Assembly: GCA_002412865.1 (NCBI GenBank)
Contig: DHVW01000017.1
Span: forward strand, 286 to 64,285
DNA from: Sulfurovum sp. UBA5198
GTDB taxonomy: Bacteria; Campylobacterota; Campylobacteria; Campylobacterales; Sulfurovaceae
DNA: 64,000 nt
Direction of reading: 5' to 3'
Shown here: one piece after another, positions 1-9,270 of the stretch
How the letters are laid out: the number at the start of each line of letters is the position of its first letter
Position numbering within the stretch: the stretch's first letter is position 1
Translations under genes and position numbers: made by a program
The notes under the pieces: model-generated
Told to the model about the DNA's origin: nothing
The model's database searches: none
Seen by the model: only the letters and a program-made list of their open reading frames with translations

Positions 1-1486
1 TTACAGGTACTAATGATGTACCAGTAATAACTAACCTTCCTGCTGACGCAGCTGGAACAGTAGTTGAAGCTGGAAACTTGGATAATGGTACTGTCGTACC
101 AGGTACTCCAACTGCTACAGATACACTTACTGCTACTGATGTAGATACAGGTGCAGTACTAACATGGAGTCTTCAAGGAGTGCCAAGTGCTACATACGGT
201 ACTATGGCTCTTGATCCTATAACAGGTGTATGGACATATACTCTTGATAATGCAGATACTGATACACAAGCCCTTGCAGAAGGAGCTAGTGTTACTCAAA
301 CTTATACAGCAAGAGTTACTGATGAGTTTGGAGCGTATGCTGACCAAACAATCACTATCACAATTACAGGTACTAATGATGTACCAGTTCTTACGGTTGA
401 TACCGCTGGTGCTGTTACAGAAGATGCAACTACTCCTAACCTAACTGATAGTGGAACGCTAAGTTTCACGGATGTAGATACTGCAGACACTCATACAGTT
501 AGTGCTGTTTATAATGCTAATGCAGTATGGAGCGGCGGAGCTTTAACCGCAGGTCTTATTTCTGATTTGACAAGCGGATTTACTGCAGATAGTAATAGCT
601 GGGATTATGAGGTTCCAAATGCAGATACTCAATTTCTAGCAGTAGGTGAAACTGTAATATTTAGTTATGATGTTACAGTCACTGACAATAATGGAGCATA
701 TGATACCAAGACTGTTACAATCACAATCACTGGTACTAATGATATACCAATCTTGGCAAGTACAGATATTACAGGTGGCGTAACCGAAATAATCGATGGT
801 GCTGCAGGAGAGAATACAACCACCCTTAGTGATACAGGTACGATTGCTTTTGTCGATGTGGATTTAACTGACACACATAGCGTTAGTGCTGTTCCGGTTG
901 GTGCGGGATATCTTGGTACATTTACACCTTTGGTCAGTACGGATAGTACAAACACCGGCGATGGAGAAGTGAGCTGGACATATAGTGTTAATGATGCAGA
1001 TATTGATTATCTAGCAGTAGGGCAAACTTTAACGCAACAGTATGTTGTAACAGTCACTGATAATCATGGAGCAACCGATACAAAGACTGTTACTGTCACA
1101 ATCACCGGCACCAATGATGTGCCTATAGTTTCAGCAACAGATGTTACGGGAGCGGTAACTGAAATGGTAACTCCTTTAGGCAATATTACTGATACAGGCA
1201 GTATCACATTTACAGATGTAGATTTGACAGATACTCACACCATAAGCGTCACAGCAACTTCAGCTACTCCGCTAGGCACACTTACTCCAACTATTAACAC
1301 TGATACAACAGGTACAGGTCTTGGTGGAATTATCGATTGGACATACAGCGTTCCTGCGACTTCTGTCGAATATCTTGCAGCAGGCGAAACAAAAGTTGAA
1401 ACATTTACAGTAACCCTTAATGATGGCAATGGTGGTACTGTTGATCGTATGGTTACAGTTACAATTACAGGTACTAATGATGTACC
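1..1486 (+). repeat. Near-identical direct DNA repeats inside the adhesin gene
   Basis: A 22-base stretch beginning ttacaggtac and ending gatgtacc occurs at 1-22, 364-385 and 1465-1486. Diverged versions lie near 729 and 1104. Period spacing is about 360 bases, one VCBS domain. The nucleotide identity exceeds what protein conservation alone needs, so recent duplication or recombination between domains is likely. Confidence 0.8.
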
Positions 1487-4319
1487 TATAGCAACTAATA
1501 ATGCCAATACAATCGGAAATGCAAATATCGGCACTGTTTTAGGCAATGCCATAACAAACAATGATGGATTTGGTATTGACAGTGATGTGGATGTGAGCGA
1601 TATTTTAACAGTTTCAGCAATTCGCACAGGCACAGAAGCTGGAAGTGGTACATCTGGAACTGTTGATGGTGCTACACTTTTAACAGGAACTTATGGTAGC
1701 TTAACTATAAATACCGATGGTAGTTATAGCTATGATGTTGACAATACAAATTTAACTGTTTCAGGATTAACTGGAATTGCTACTTTAACGGATACTTTTA
1801 CTTATACTATCAGTGATGGCAATGGTGGAACTGATATAGCTGAAATAGTTATTACTATAACAGATGACAATGATGCACCTATTGCTATAGATGATGTAAA
1901 CACAATTACTGAAGATATGGTGAGTGTAAGCGGGAATGTAACGCCTGGAACTCTAGGGCAAGACTATGACCCAAAACCGCCTACTGACATATTTAGTGTT
2001 ACAGGAGTAGCAGCAGGTACTCAGACGAGTACAAGTGGAAGCGTAGGTGTAAGCGTGGCAGGAACATATGGAACGGTCAATATCGCCAGCAATGGAACAT
2101 ATATATATACTCTCGACAACACAAACCCACTAGTACAGGGATTAAATAATGCCGAAACTCTTACTGAAACATTTAGCTATACGATAAGCGATAGTTTTAA
2201 TGCAAAAGATACAGCACTATTGACTATAACTATAAACGGTGCAAATGATGGCGTAACAGTAGTAGTTAATGACATGAACACTACAAGTGCTGGAGATATT
2301 ACAGTTTATGAAAAAGCATTGGATGGTGTAGCGTTACCACCGCCTTATTCAGGAACTGAACCGACATTAACAACAGAAACAGCAACAGGCACATTTACAG
2401 TAACAGCACCAGATGGACTAGATCATATTACAGTTGATGGTTATAATGTGAGTCTTGTGGCACTAGAGGGAGCAACTCCAGGCACTCCAGTAAATTTTGT
2501 CGTAACAAATGGGACATTTAGTATAACTGATTATGACAGCAGTACTGGTATAGTAAGCTATAGCTATACCTTGACATCACCTGAAACAACCACTCCATCG
2601 GCAAATGACGGAATAACAACGCTTATTCAGTCTATTGTTATTAGTGCTACAGATACTGACAGCAGTACCGGTAGTGATAATATGGACATAGGCATAGTTG
2701 ATGACATTCCTGCTCCGCCTGCGTATGACTTGACTCTTGAGCCTGCAGTAGTAAATACAAATTTGCTCATTACATTTGATATATCAGGAAGCATGGATGA
2801 TCCATCTGGTGTTGCTGGACTAACTCGTATAGAACTTGCTAAAATTGCCGTAATGGAAATGGTTTATCAATATGATGAATTGGGTGATGTTAAGATCCAA
2901 GCTGTTTTGTTTAGCAGTAGTGCATCATATGCGACCCAATGGATGACGGTAAGCGAGGCAGAAGCTTATCTAAATACAGTAAGTGCTGGTGGTTCTACAA
3001 ACTATGATGCAGCACTTGCGGGGGCAACGGCAGCCTTTGGCACAAGCGGTAAGCTTACTACTGATGCTCAAAATATAGCATACTTCTTTTCTGACGGAGA
3101 GCCTACAAGTGGCAATGCAAGTATTGGAATAGATGCTAGTGAGGAGACCACATGGGAAACATTTTTGATTAGTAATTATATCAAGTCGTATGCTATAGGG
3201 CTAGGCACTGGGGTTTCGGCTACTGCTCTTGAGCCGATTGCCTATGACGGCATAAGCAACTTAGAGATACCAGCACTAGTAGTTGATGACCTATCGGTTC
3301 TCTCGTCCACTCTTGCGGCTACTGTTCCACCTCCAACACAATATCTAGATTTAAGTGGAGGTATAGCTAATAATTATTTCGGTGCAGATGGAGGATATCT
3401 TTCAGTCGTTACTTTTGACGGAGGAACTTATACTTATGATGGAGTCAATACACTAACCGTAAGTGGAGATACTGCCGGATATAGTTTTAATGGAACTACG
3501 CATGTATTAACGCAAACAACAAACAATGGTGGTACACTAACTCTAGATATGGACGATGGTGCATTTTCCTATACTCAACCGAGCTATAATCCCACCATTT
3601 ACATAGATCATTTTGACTACTCTATGACTGATAATGACGGGGATACAGTATCAAATATTGCGGATATAACCGTAAATCCGACCCCTGTTATTGCACCAGT
3701 TACGCTTGTTGGAACAAGTGGTGCGAATATTTTGGTAGGAAAAGGTGGGAATGATACTATTTCTGGTCTTGGAGGCAATGATATTCTAAGTGGTGGGGCT
3801 GGCAATGATACTATTGATGGCGGTACTGGTGATGATAATCTACTTGGTGGAGCTGGCAATGATACATTAATCGGTGGAACTGGAGCAGATTATCTGTTTG
3901 GTGATACTGGTGATGATATCTTGAATACCGATGTGCTTTCGGATAATGATAACACTGGATCATTGGATGGGGGAGAAGGATTTGATACTCTAACATTTAC
4001 AGCGGGACTGAATGTAGATTTAGACGACCTTGATAATGGAGTTTTACTAAATATAGAAGCTATCGACTTGACTGTCAATGGCAATCATAACTTTACTGAT
4101 ATTAAATGGGATGATGTTGTTGGCATAACAGATAGCGATAAGGATCTTTATATTCTAGGAGATGCTTTGGATAATGTAGGTTTTACTAGTGGTAATGGCT
4201 GGACTCAAAGTGCAGGAACAACAGACATAGTGGTCAACGGGGGGGCGACACATACTTTCTACACATGGACCAATAGCAATGATGCTGGCATAGCGGTTTA
4301 TGTGGAGTCTGTTATTTAA
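1..4319 (+). CDS. Giant VCBS/vWA/RTX adhesin, 3' part (5' end outside the window)
   Basis: This is the C-terminal 1,439 residues or so of a large, probably type I-secreted surface adhesin. The frame is open from base 3, and the TTG at 78 is only an internal codon, so the real start lies upstream. Roughly 120-residue VCBS/cadherin-like repeats, each ending in a T-G-T-N-D-V-P type motif, recur near bases 3, 366, 729, 1104 and 1468, with degenerate copies near 1870 and 2240. A von Willebrand A domain follows, with a MIDAS motif DISGSMD at 2778-2798 and a later SDGEP motif. Calcium-binding RTX nonapeptides (GGxGNDxL type) lie near 3733-3921. The last 130 residues lack Cys and resemble the tail that carries a type I secretion signal. 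The order repeats-vWA-RTX-tail is that of LapA-like biofilm adhesins. Asp, Thr and Gly dominate, and Cys is absent. The ligand is unknown, and no ABC exporter or LapG-type protease gene is visible here. Confidence 0.9.
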   Translation, partial: TGTNDVPVITNLPADAAGTVVEAGNLDNGTVVPGTPTATDTLTATDVDTGAVLTWSLQGVPSATYGTMALDPITGVWTYTLDNADTDTQALAEGASVTQTYTARVTDEFGAYADQTITITITGTNDVPVLTVDTAGAVTEDATTPNLTDSGTLSFTDVDTADTHTVSAVYNANAVWSGGALTAGLISDLTSGFTADSNSWDYEVPNADTQFLAVGETVIFSYDVTVTDNNGAYDTKTVTITITGTNDIPILASTDITGGVTEIIDGAAGENTTTLSDTGTIAFVDVDLTDTHSVSAVPVGAGYLGTFTPLVSTDSTNTGDGEVSWTYSVNDADIDYLAVGQTLTQQYVVTVTDNHGATDTKTVTVTITGTNDVPIVSATDVTGAVTEMVTPLGNITDTGSITFTDVDLTDTHTISVTATSATPLGTLTPTINTDTTGTGLGGIIDWTYSVPATSVEYLAAGETKVETFTVTLNDGNGGTVDRMVTVTITGTNDVPIATNNANTIGNANIGTVLGNAITNNDGFGIDSDVDVSDILTVSAIRTGTEAGSGTSGTVDGATLLTGTYGSLTINTDGSYSYDVDNTNLTVSGLTGIATLTDTFTYTISDGNGGTDIAEIVITITDDNDAPIAIDDVNTITEDMVSVSGNVTPGTLGQDYDPKPPTDIFSVTGVAAGTQTSTSGSVGVSVAGTYGTVNIASNGTYIYTLDNTNPLVQGLNNAETLTETFSYTISDSFNAKDTALLTITINGANDGVTVVVNDMNTTSAGDITVYEKALDGVALPPPYSGTEPTLTTETATGTFTVTAPDGLDHITVDGYNVSLVALEGATPGTPVNFVVTNGTFSITDYDSSTGIVSYSYTLTSPETTTPSANDGITTLIQSIVISATDTDSSTGSDNMDIGIVDDIPAPPAYDLTLEPAVVNTNLLITFDISGSMDDPSGVAGLTRIELAKIAVMEMVYQYDELGDVKIQAVLFSSSASYATQWMTVSEAEAYLNTVSAGGSTNYDAALAGATAAFGTSGKLTTDAQNIAYFFSDGEPTSGNASIGIDASEETTWETFLISNYIKSYAIGLGTGVSATALEPIAYDGISNLEIPALVVDDLSVLSSTLAATVPPPTQYLDLSGGIANNYFGADGGYLSVVTFDGGTYTYDGVNTLTVSGDTAGYSFNGTTHVLTQTTNNGGTLTLDMDDGAFSYTQPSYNPTIYIDHFDYSMTDNDGDTVSNIADITVNPTPVIAPVTLVGTSGANILVGKGGNDTISGLGGNDILSGGAGNDTIDGGTGDDNLLGGAGNDTLIGGTGADYLFGDTGDDILNTDVLSDNDNTGSLDGGEGFDTLTFTAGLNVDLDDLDNGVLLNIEAIDLTVNGNHNFTDIKWDDVVGITDSDKDLYILGDALDNVGFTSGNGWTQSAGTTDIVVNGGATHTFYTWTNSNDAGIAVYVESVI

Positions 4320-4342
4320 AATTAGTATATACTGATTCATAT

Positions 4343-4411
4343 AATGGCTTTTGGTTCTATTTGATACAATGATGTCTTTTAGGGCCAAAAAGAAATATCA
4401 ATGAAGCCATT
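4343..4411. repeat. Imperfect inverted repeat between the adhesin and wbpI
   Basis: AATGGCTT at 4343-4350 pairs with AAGCCATT at 4404-4411. A second arm pair, TTGATA near 4361 and TATCAA near 4396, could extend the structure. It sits in the 149-base gap between two convergent genes and may be a bidirectional terminator or the remnant of a small palindromic element. No long U-tract follows either arm. I see no gene in this gap. Confidence 0.35.
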
Positions 4412-4468
4412 TTGCTAGAGATATGGATAAAGTCATTCGCTTGAAGTAAAGAAGTAAACCAGATATTT

Positions 4469-5539
4469 TTATTTATACGCCATAATATCTTTGATTATAT
4501 TTTCACTAGCTTTTCCACCACCGTATAAATCCAAATCAAAATCTATAACTTTAGACTCAAGGCTGTTTTTGTAAGCTTTGATGATTTTTGCTTTATTAGC
4601 TCCTACAAGGACATTCGCTCCACACTCCACAAGCTCCACCCATTCAGTTTCATCTCGCAGAGTAATACACGGTTTAGTAAAAAAATATGCCTCTTTTTGA
4701 AGCCCGCCACTATCTGTCATTACAAGACTACAATGCTCAATCAACCATACCATTTCAAGGTAACCAACAGGGTCAATTATAGTCAATTTTTGCATATCAA
4801 TATTTAAATTCTCAACCATTTTCTTGGTGCGTGGATGAAGAGGCAATACGACTTGTTTTTCTAGTGCTATCTCATTTAACGCTTCAAAAATAGCTTTTAG
4901 TCTGCTCTCATCATCGGTATTTTCAGCTCTATGGATAGTACAAAGTATGAAAGCCTCCTGTATATCAAATGATGGTTTGACACACAGAGACTTGTAAAAT
5001 ATCGCTCCGTCTTGCATCACATCACCGCTTTTTATGACCCTGCAATCTAGTTTATCGTATCCCTCATTCATAAGATTATTTACTGCTGTATCTGTGGGGC
5101 AAAAGAGAATATTACTAATCCTATCAGTTAGTATGCGATTTATCTCTTCTGGCATACGCATATTAAAGCTTCGCAGTCCTGCTTCTATATGGGCTAATTT
5201 GATGTGTAATTTACTAGCCACGATAGCACCTGCTAGAGTAGAGTTTGTATCCCCATAGACCATTATCCAGTCTGGCTTTTCATGAGTAGCTATCTCTTCT
5301 ATCTTTTCTATCATCTGTCCCGTCATTGCCCCATGGCTCATGCCACCGATACCTAGAAAATAATTTGGCTTTGGGATTTGCATCTCCGTGAAAAATATAT
5401 CACTCATATTGGCATCATAGTGTTGTCCTGTATGGACTATGATTTCAGTGATGCCCTCATGTTTGGCTATCTCGCGACTAACTGATCCTGCTTTGATGAA
5501 CTGCGGTCTAGCACCTAGTATCGTTAGTATTTTAATCAC
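4469..5539 (-). CDS. wbpI: UDP-GlcNAc(3NAc)A 2-epimerase, WbpI type (non-hydrolysing)
   Basis: The 356-residue protein is a non-hydrolysing UDP-sugar 2-epimerase. It carries GARPQFIKA near residue 9, HTGQHYD near 36, YGDTNST near 95, HIEAGLR near 117, MPEEINR near 130, HRAEN near 203 and LTDSGG near 273. These match the positions of the acid/base and UDP-binding residues of the WecB family. The N-terminal wording follows Pseudomonas WbpI more closely than E. coli WecB, which usually has GTRPEAIK. With wbpA, B, D and E directly upstream, the likely reaction is C2 epimerisation of UDP-2,3-diacetamido-glucuronate to the mannuronate form, the last step of the pathway. It is the final gene of the operon, and its ATG overlaps the glycosyltransferase stop by four bases, implying translational coupling. 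Confidence is high for the family and good for the WbpI assignment, because the whole pathway is present. Confidence 0.9.
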   Translation of the reverse strand: MIKILTILGARPQFIKAGSVSREIAKHEGITEIIVHTGQHYDANMSDIFFTEMQIPKPNYFLGIGGMSHGAMTGQMIEKIEEIATHEKPDWIMVYGDTNSTLAGAIVASKLHIKLAHIEAGLRSFNMRMPEEINRILTDRISNILFCPTDTAVNNLMNEGYDKLDCRVIKSGDVMQDGAIFYKSLCVKPSFDIQEAFILCTIHRAENTDDESRLKAIFEALNEIALEKQVVLPLHPRTKKMVENLNIDMQKLTIIDPVGYLEMVWLIEHCSLVMTDSGGLQKEAYFFTKPCITLRDETEWVELVECGANVLVGANKAKIIKAYKNSLESKVIDFDLDLYGGGKASENIIKDIMAYK

Positions 5540-6642
5540 TTTAAATCCTCATAAACTTCAAATAATTTCGTCTCTTCAATAGCCCAATTATATTTCTCTA
5601 ATACTGCGATTTTACCATTAGCTCCCATAGCTTCTGCCTCTTTTGGATTTTGTATAATCTTGTTTATTGCACTACCTATCTCTTTTGGGTTGCATGGATC
5701 AACACATATACCACAGTTTGCATCATCAATAATAGTCTTCCATAAAGGTATATTTGAAGCGATCACAGGAATTCCTGCTACCATATATTCAAACATCTTT
5801 ACAGGCAAAGCATCTTGGTAGTTGGGTATCTTGTGCAGTGTTACTATACCAGCCTTTGAACGGCTTAAAATTCTGCCTATCTCACTCCTGCCCACAAAAC
5901 CATACTCTTTTACCTTGCTCCAGCCATCATATGATTTTACTTCGTTTTCTACTTCTGCTTCGATGAATTTACCAGCTAGATTAAGTATCGTATCATTAGT
6001 ATATTCCATAGCTTTTATTAGCTCTTTTATGCCTCTGATTTTAGCAATGCCGCCTATATAGCAGATCTCATCTTTTTTTTCACTCCATGGCGTATTGTTT
6101 GACAATTCTTCTATGATTGGAAAATTATTTATATCTATACTACGAGGATTTATTGCCAAAAACTTATCTCTTATATACGGGGTTGCGGTTATGATATAGT
6201 CAAATTTTCTTAGTGCTAATTTTTCAAATATACCAAAGGCTGTTGAAAGCAATAAACGCATAAACTTATTAAAATTTGGGTGATTTAATAGCTGTTTCGG
6301 AGTATCTTCATGTGCATCAAATATCACTTTTTTGCCAAGCTTTTTTAGCTTCAGTCCAACACGAATAAGCTCTGGGTCATGGAGGTGATAAATATCACTA
6401 TTTAGCTCAACTGCTTTTTCATAAATAGCATTTACAGTTTTTGTGGCTCTTGATATTCGTCCACCACTTTTTGCACCTATATCTACTATATCTACATCAT
6501 TTTTACTCTCATCACCCAATCCATCGGCGACAATTAGCGTTACTTCATGATAACTATTTTTAGCAAGTGAACTACACTCTTTTACGAATATTCTAGTGTC
6601 ATATCTAGCGTGAACGCTTGTGAGATGTGTTATTTTTATCAT
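5536..6642 (-). CDS. Family 4 glycosyltransferase (polysaccharide assembly)
   Basis: This 368-residue GT-B fold glycosyltransferase belongs to the GT4 family. It opens with an HLTSVHARYDTRIF motif typical of O-antigen and capsule GT4 enzymes. It has HLHDPELI near residue 93 in the N-terminal acceptor domain, and the donor-site segment FEYMVAGIPVIASN with the family's E-rich donor loop near residue 285. It lies inside the wbp operon, four bases into wbpI and four bases after wbpE. It therefore probably transfers UDP-ManNAc(3NAc)A or a neighbouring sugar onto a lipid-linked or LPS-linked acceptor at the inner face of the cytoplasmic membrane. It occupies a similar place to WbpH in the Pseudomonas O-antigen cluster, but the donor and acceptor cannot be read from sequence. 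No membrane span is evident. Confidence 0.85.
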   Translation of the reverse strand: MIKITHLTSVHARYDTRIFVKECSSLAKNSYHEVTLIVADGLGDESKNDVDIVDIGAKSGGRISRATKTVNAIYEKAVELNSDIYHLHDPELIRVGLKLKKLGKKVIFDAHEDTPKQLLNHPNFNKFMRLLLSTAFGIFEKLALRKFDYIITATPYIRDKFLAINPRSIDINNFPIIEELSNNTPWSEKKDEICYIGGIAKIRGIKELIKAMEYTNDTILNLAGKFIEAEVENEVKSYDGWSKVKEYGFVGRSEIGRILSRSKAGIVTLHKIPNYQDALPVKMFEYMVAGIPVIASNIPLWKTIIDDANCGICVDPCNPKEIGSAINKIIQNPKEAEAMGANGKIAVLEKYNWAIEETKLFEVYEDLK

Positions 6643-6646
6643 TTAA

Positions 6647-7735
6647 TTATAAATTCCTAACAATATATCCTATCTCTTCATCACTTACATATGGGTTCAT
6701 AGGTAGGCTCATGATTTCACTAGCAACTATTTCGCTAATTGGAAAATCTCCCTCATTGTAGCCCAAATACTCAAAGCACTCTTGCATATGCAAAGGCAAT
6801 GGATAGTGCACGGCTGTTGGGATACCAAGAGTTGCAAGTTTTGTTTGTAGCTCTTCTCTATTTTTGACTCTGATGGAGTATTGAGCAAATACACTTGTGC
6901 GATTTTCCTGCACTACTGGTAAAATCATATTTTTATGGTCAACTAATGCTTTAGTGTATTTACTTGCCACTTCTTGACGAAGTGCTAAATCTTTTTTATA
7001 ATATTTTAATTTCACATTCAAAACTGCTGCTTGGATTGTATCCAGCCTACCACCCATGCCAATATATTTATGATAATATCTTTTGGTTTGCCCATGAAGT
7101 CGTAAACTATTTATTTTTTCAGCCAACGCATCATCATTAGTAAACACGGCTCCGCCATCGCCATAACACCCTAGAGGCTTTGCAGGGAAAAAGCTTGTGC
7201 ATGACATATCACCCAAGTTACTATCGCTTTCGCCGCCATATGTAGAGCCAAAGCTTTGAGCTCCATCCACTATGACTTTGAGGTTATGTTTTTTGGCTAT
7301 ATCCATAATCTCATTCATATCACACGGTTGCCCGTACAAGCTAACAGGGATGATCGCTTTTGTGCGTGGTGTAATAGCTGCTTCAATAGTAGCTGGGTCA
7401 ATATTATAAGTCACCTCATCAATATCAACAAACACAGGCTTAGCACCCAAAAATGCAATAGTCTCAGCAGTAGCAATAAATGTAAATGGAGTAGTAATAA
7501 TCTCATCACCAGGCTTGATATCAAGTGCCATCATAGCTAGCAAGAGTGCGTCTGTACCACTAGAACAAGTAAGAGCATGTTTGGCTCCAGTAAATTCTAC
7601 TAGGCTTTTCTCAAGCTCGGCGACCTCTTCTCCCATTATAAAGTTACAATTTCGTACTACTTTTAGTATTGCATTTTCTATTTCATCTTTATATAGTTCG
7701 TGTTGGTGCTGTAGGTTTGCAAAATCTATTTTCAT
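6647..7735 (-). CDS. wbpE: UDP-3-keto-GlcNAcA aminotransferase, WbpE type
   Basis: The 362-residue protein is a DegT/DnrJ/EryC1/StrS-family PLP-dependent sugar aminotransferase. The phosphate-binding turn CSSGTDAL is at residues 57-64, the cofactor-ring Asp and stacking segment VDGAQSFG at 156-163, and the Schiff-base lysine Lys186 sits in SFFPAKPLG. Length is normal for the family. In the WbpE role it transfers an amino group, normally from glutamate, to C3 of the 3-keto sugar produced by WbpB, giving UDP-GlcNAc(3NH2)A for acetylation by WbpD. It follows wbpD with no gap between the WbpD stop and this ATG. Related enzymes make other amino sugars (for example QuiC1/WlbC types), so the WbpE label rests on the surrounding pathway. 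Confidence 0.9.
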   Translation of the reverse strand: MKIDFANLQHQHELYKDEIENAILKVVRNCNFIMGEEVAELEKSLVEFTGAKHALTCSSGTDALLLAMMALDIKPGDEIITTPFTFIATAETIAFLGAKPVFVDIDEVTYNIDPATIEAAITPRTKAIIPVSLYGQPCDMNEIMDIAKKHNLKVIVDGAQSFGSTYGGESDSNLGDMSCTSFFPAKPLGCYGDGGAVFTNDDALAEKINSLRLHGQTKRYYHKYIGMGGRLDTIQAAVLNVKLKYYKKDLALRQEVASKYTKALVDHKNMILPVVQENRTSVFAQYSIRVKNREELQTKLATLGIPTAVHYPLPLHMQECFEYLGYNEGDFPISEIVASEIMSLPMNPYVSDEEIGYIVRNL

Positions 7736-8314
7736 TCAGTTCTCCGTCTTTATAAGTTGTTCATTTTCTAGTCTATATCTCGTACCATCAAAGTTATCAA
7801 TAGCTGTATTTTGTTTATCAAATTTTAGCGTATTACCAGCAACACTTACCCAGCCGATTTGACGGGCTGGAACACCCACCATAAGAGCATACGGTTTCAC
7901 ATCACGATTTACTACAGCCCCACTTCCTATAAGTGCATACTCACCGATAGTAACACCGCAAACTATGGTTGCATTGGCTCCTATGCTTGAGCCTTTTTTG
8001 AGCAGAGTTGGTTTAAATTCATCACGACGAACTATAAAAGCTCTAGGATTTGTCACGTTTGTAAATACACATGATGGTCCCAAAAATACATCATCTTCGC
8101 ACTCTATGCCTTCATAGATAGAAACATTGTTTTGCACTTTTACGCCATTGCCTAGCTTTACCTTTGGTCCAACTACACAGTTCTGACCAAACGAGCAATT
8201 ATTCCCAATAACTGAGCCACTCAGTATGTGAGAAAAGTGCCAAATTTTTGTATTTTTGCCAATACTTACATCATCATCTATGATTGCAGTTTCATGAGCA
8301 AAAAACTCTTTCAC
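7736..8314 (-). CDS. wbpD: UDP-sugar 3-N-acetyltransferase, WbpD type
   Basis: The 192-residue protein is a left-handed beta-helix acetyltransferase. Hexapeptide repeats run from about residue 10 to 160 (for example IGKNTKIW, IGNNCSFG, IGANATIV, IGEYALIG). The active-site His of this family falls in the KIWHFSHI segment near residue 26. The C-terminal ALMVGVPARQIGWVS tail is characteristic of WbpD/WlbB enzymes. It acetylates the 3-amino group of UDP-GlcNAc(3NH2)A using acetyl-CoA. Its start codon overlaps the wbpB stop by one base (8314), so it is probably co-translated. The closely related WlbB of Bordetella makes the same product. The substrate is inferred from operon context. Confidence 0.9.
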   Translation of the reverse strand: MKEFFAHETAIIDDDVSIGKNTKIWHFSHILSGSVIGNNCSFGQNCVVGPKVKLGNGVKVQNNVSIYEGIECEDDVFLGPSCVFTNVTNPRAFIVRRDEFKPTLLKKGSSIGANATIVCGVTIGEYALIGSGAVVNRDVKPYALMVGVPARQIGWVSVAGNTLKFDKQNTAIDNFDGTRYRLENEQLIKTEN

Positions 8315-9270
8315 TATTTTACTTTATGACAAAATGGATGTGATTTTTCATCCAATATTACAGGAGAAAGTGAACGAATGTTTGAGACGATATTAATAGA
8401 GTTTCGTGCTTCATCTAGCCCAAATCCACCCTTATTTAGGATATGATTATAACTAGTAGTATGCAAGTCTGTAAACCCTTCGCTAAACTCAAACTCTTCG
8501 CCATCGACCGTGATACTTCTAAATGTTGTCTTGCCACTAGCTCGTATATCCTCAGGAATATAGTCATAGTTTACAGATAAAAACCATCTAACTCGTGCAT
8601 TTTTGAGTCTCATATATCCAGCGTTTACATCAGGCTTTTTGAGATGTACTAGATTTTCTTCATTTGTGCCAAATATCCAGCTAAGCATATCAAAGAAATG
8701 TACTCCGATATTACTAGCTATTCCACCACTTTTATCCTCATCACCCTTCCAGCTCTCAAAGTACCACTTGCCACGACTAGTGAGATAGGTCAAATCTATA
8801 TCATAGATTTTATTTGGATTTTGCTCTAGTTCTTTGGCGATTTTTTCTTTTAAAGCTATTATAGAGTCATGTAGTCTTAGTTGTAATATATTATAAACTT
8901 TTTTGCCAGTTGCTTTTTCTATTATTTGCAAGTAATCAATATCGTTAGGGCTAAGCACTAAAGGTTTTTCACATATAGCGTCACACCCACTTCTAAGAGC
9001 AAAACCGATATGGTGCTTATGCAAGTGGTTTGGAGATGTTATGGCTACATAGTCTATATTATCACTATTTTCTCTTTGATAGCCATCTACAAAGGTCTCA
9101 AACTTCTCAAACTCTGTAAAAAAATCAGCTTGAGGGAAATTACTATCCATAATACCTATGCCATCATACGGGTCAAATGCCACTACCAAATCATTATTTG
9201 TCTCTTTGATAGCTTTCATATGTCGTGGAGCGATATATCCAGCTGCTCCTATAAGTGCGAATTTTTTCAT
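8314..9270 (-). CDS. wbpB: UDP-GlcNAcA 3-dehydrogenase, WbpB type
   Basis: The 318-residue protein is a Gfo/Idh/MocA-family NAD-dependent oxidoreductase. The N-terminal dinucleotide fold starts FALIGAAGYIAPRHMKAI, a signature I associate with WbpB/WlbA. The catalytic lysine lies in CEKPL near residue 97. Later segments (SWKGD, NIGVHFFDML, FSEGFTDLHTTSY) also match WbpB as I remember it. It oxidises C3 of UDP-GlcNAc uronate. In the known WbpB/E pair the NADH is recycled using 2-oxoglutarate. I chose the ATG at 9270 over the TTG at 9282, because the ATG overlaps the wbpA stop as TAATG and begins at the conserved MKKFALIG. Translation is probably coupled to wbpA. Confidence 0.92.
   Translation of the reverse strand: MKKFALIGAAGYIAPRHMKAIKETNNDLVVAFDPYDGIGIMDSNFPQADFFTEFEKFETFVDGYQRENSDNIDYVAITSPNHLHKHHIGFALRSGCDAICEKPLVLSPNDIDYLQIIEKATGKKVYNILQLRLHDSIIALKEKIAKELEQNPNKIYDIDLTYLTSRGKWYFESWKGDEDKSGGIASNIGVHFFDMLSWIFGTNEENLVHLKKPDVNAGYMRLKNARVRWFLSVNYDYIPEDIRASGKTTFRSITVDGEEFEFSEGFTDLHTTSYNHILNKGGFGLDEARNSINIVSNIRSLSPVILDEKSHPFCHKVK

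Noticed and set aside
78..80. TTG at 78 as the adhesin start codon
   Set aside because: The frame is open from base 3 with the same repeat motif, so the gene clearly starts outside the window.
1..1486. CRISPR array from the regular adhesin repeats
   Set aside because: The repeats code for protein domains, are about 360 bases apart and have no spacer structure.
159..4388. Minus-strand frames across the adhesin gene
   Set aside because: They are Ser/Val-rich mirror images of the Thr/Asp repeats and lack ribosome-binding sites.
4320..4468. Insertion-sequence remnant between the adhesin and wbpI
   Set aside because: There is only a short imperfect inverted repeat. No transposase fragment could be read in any frame.
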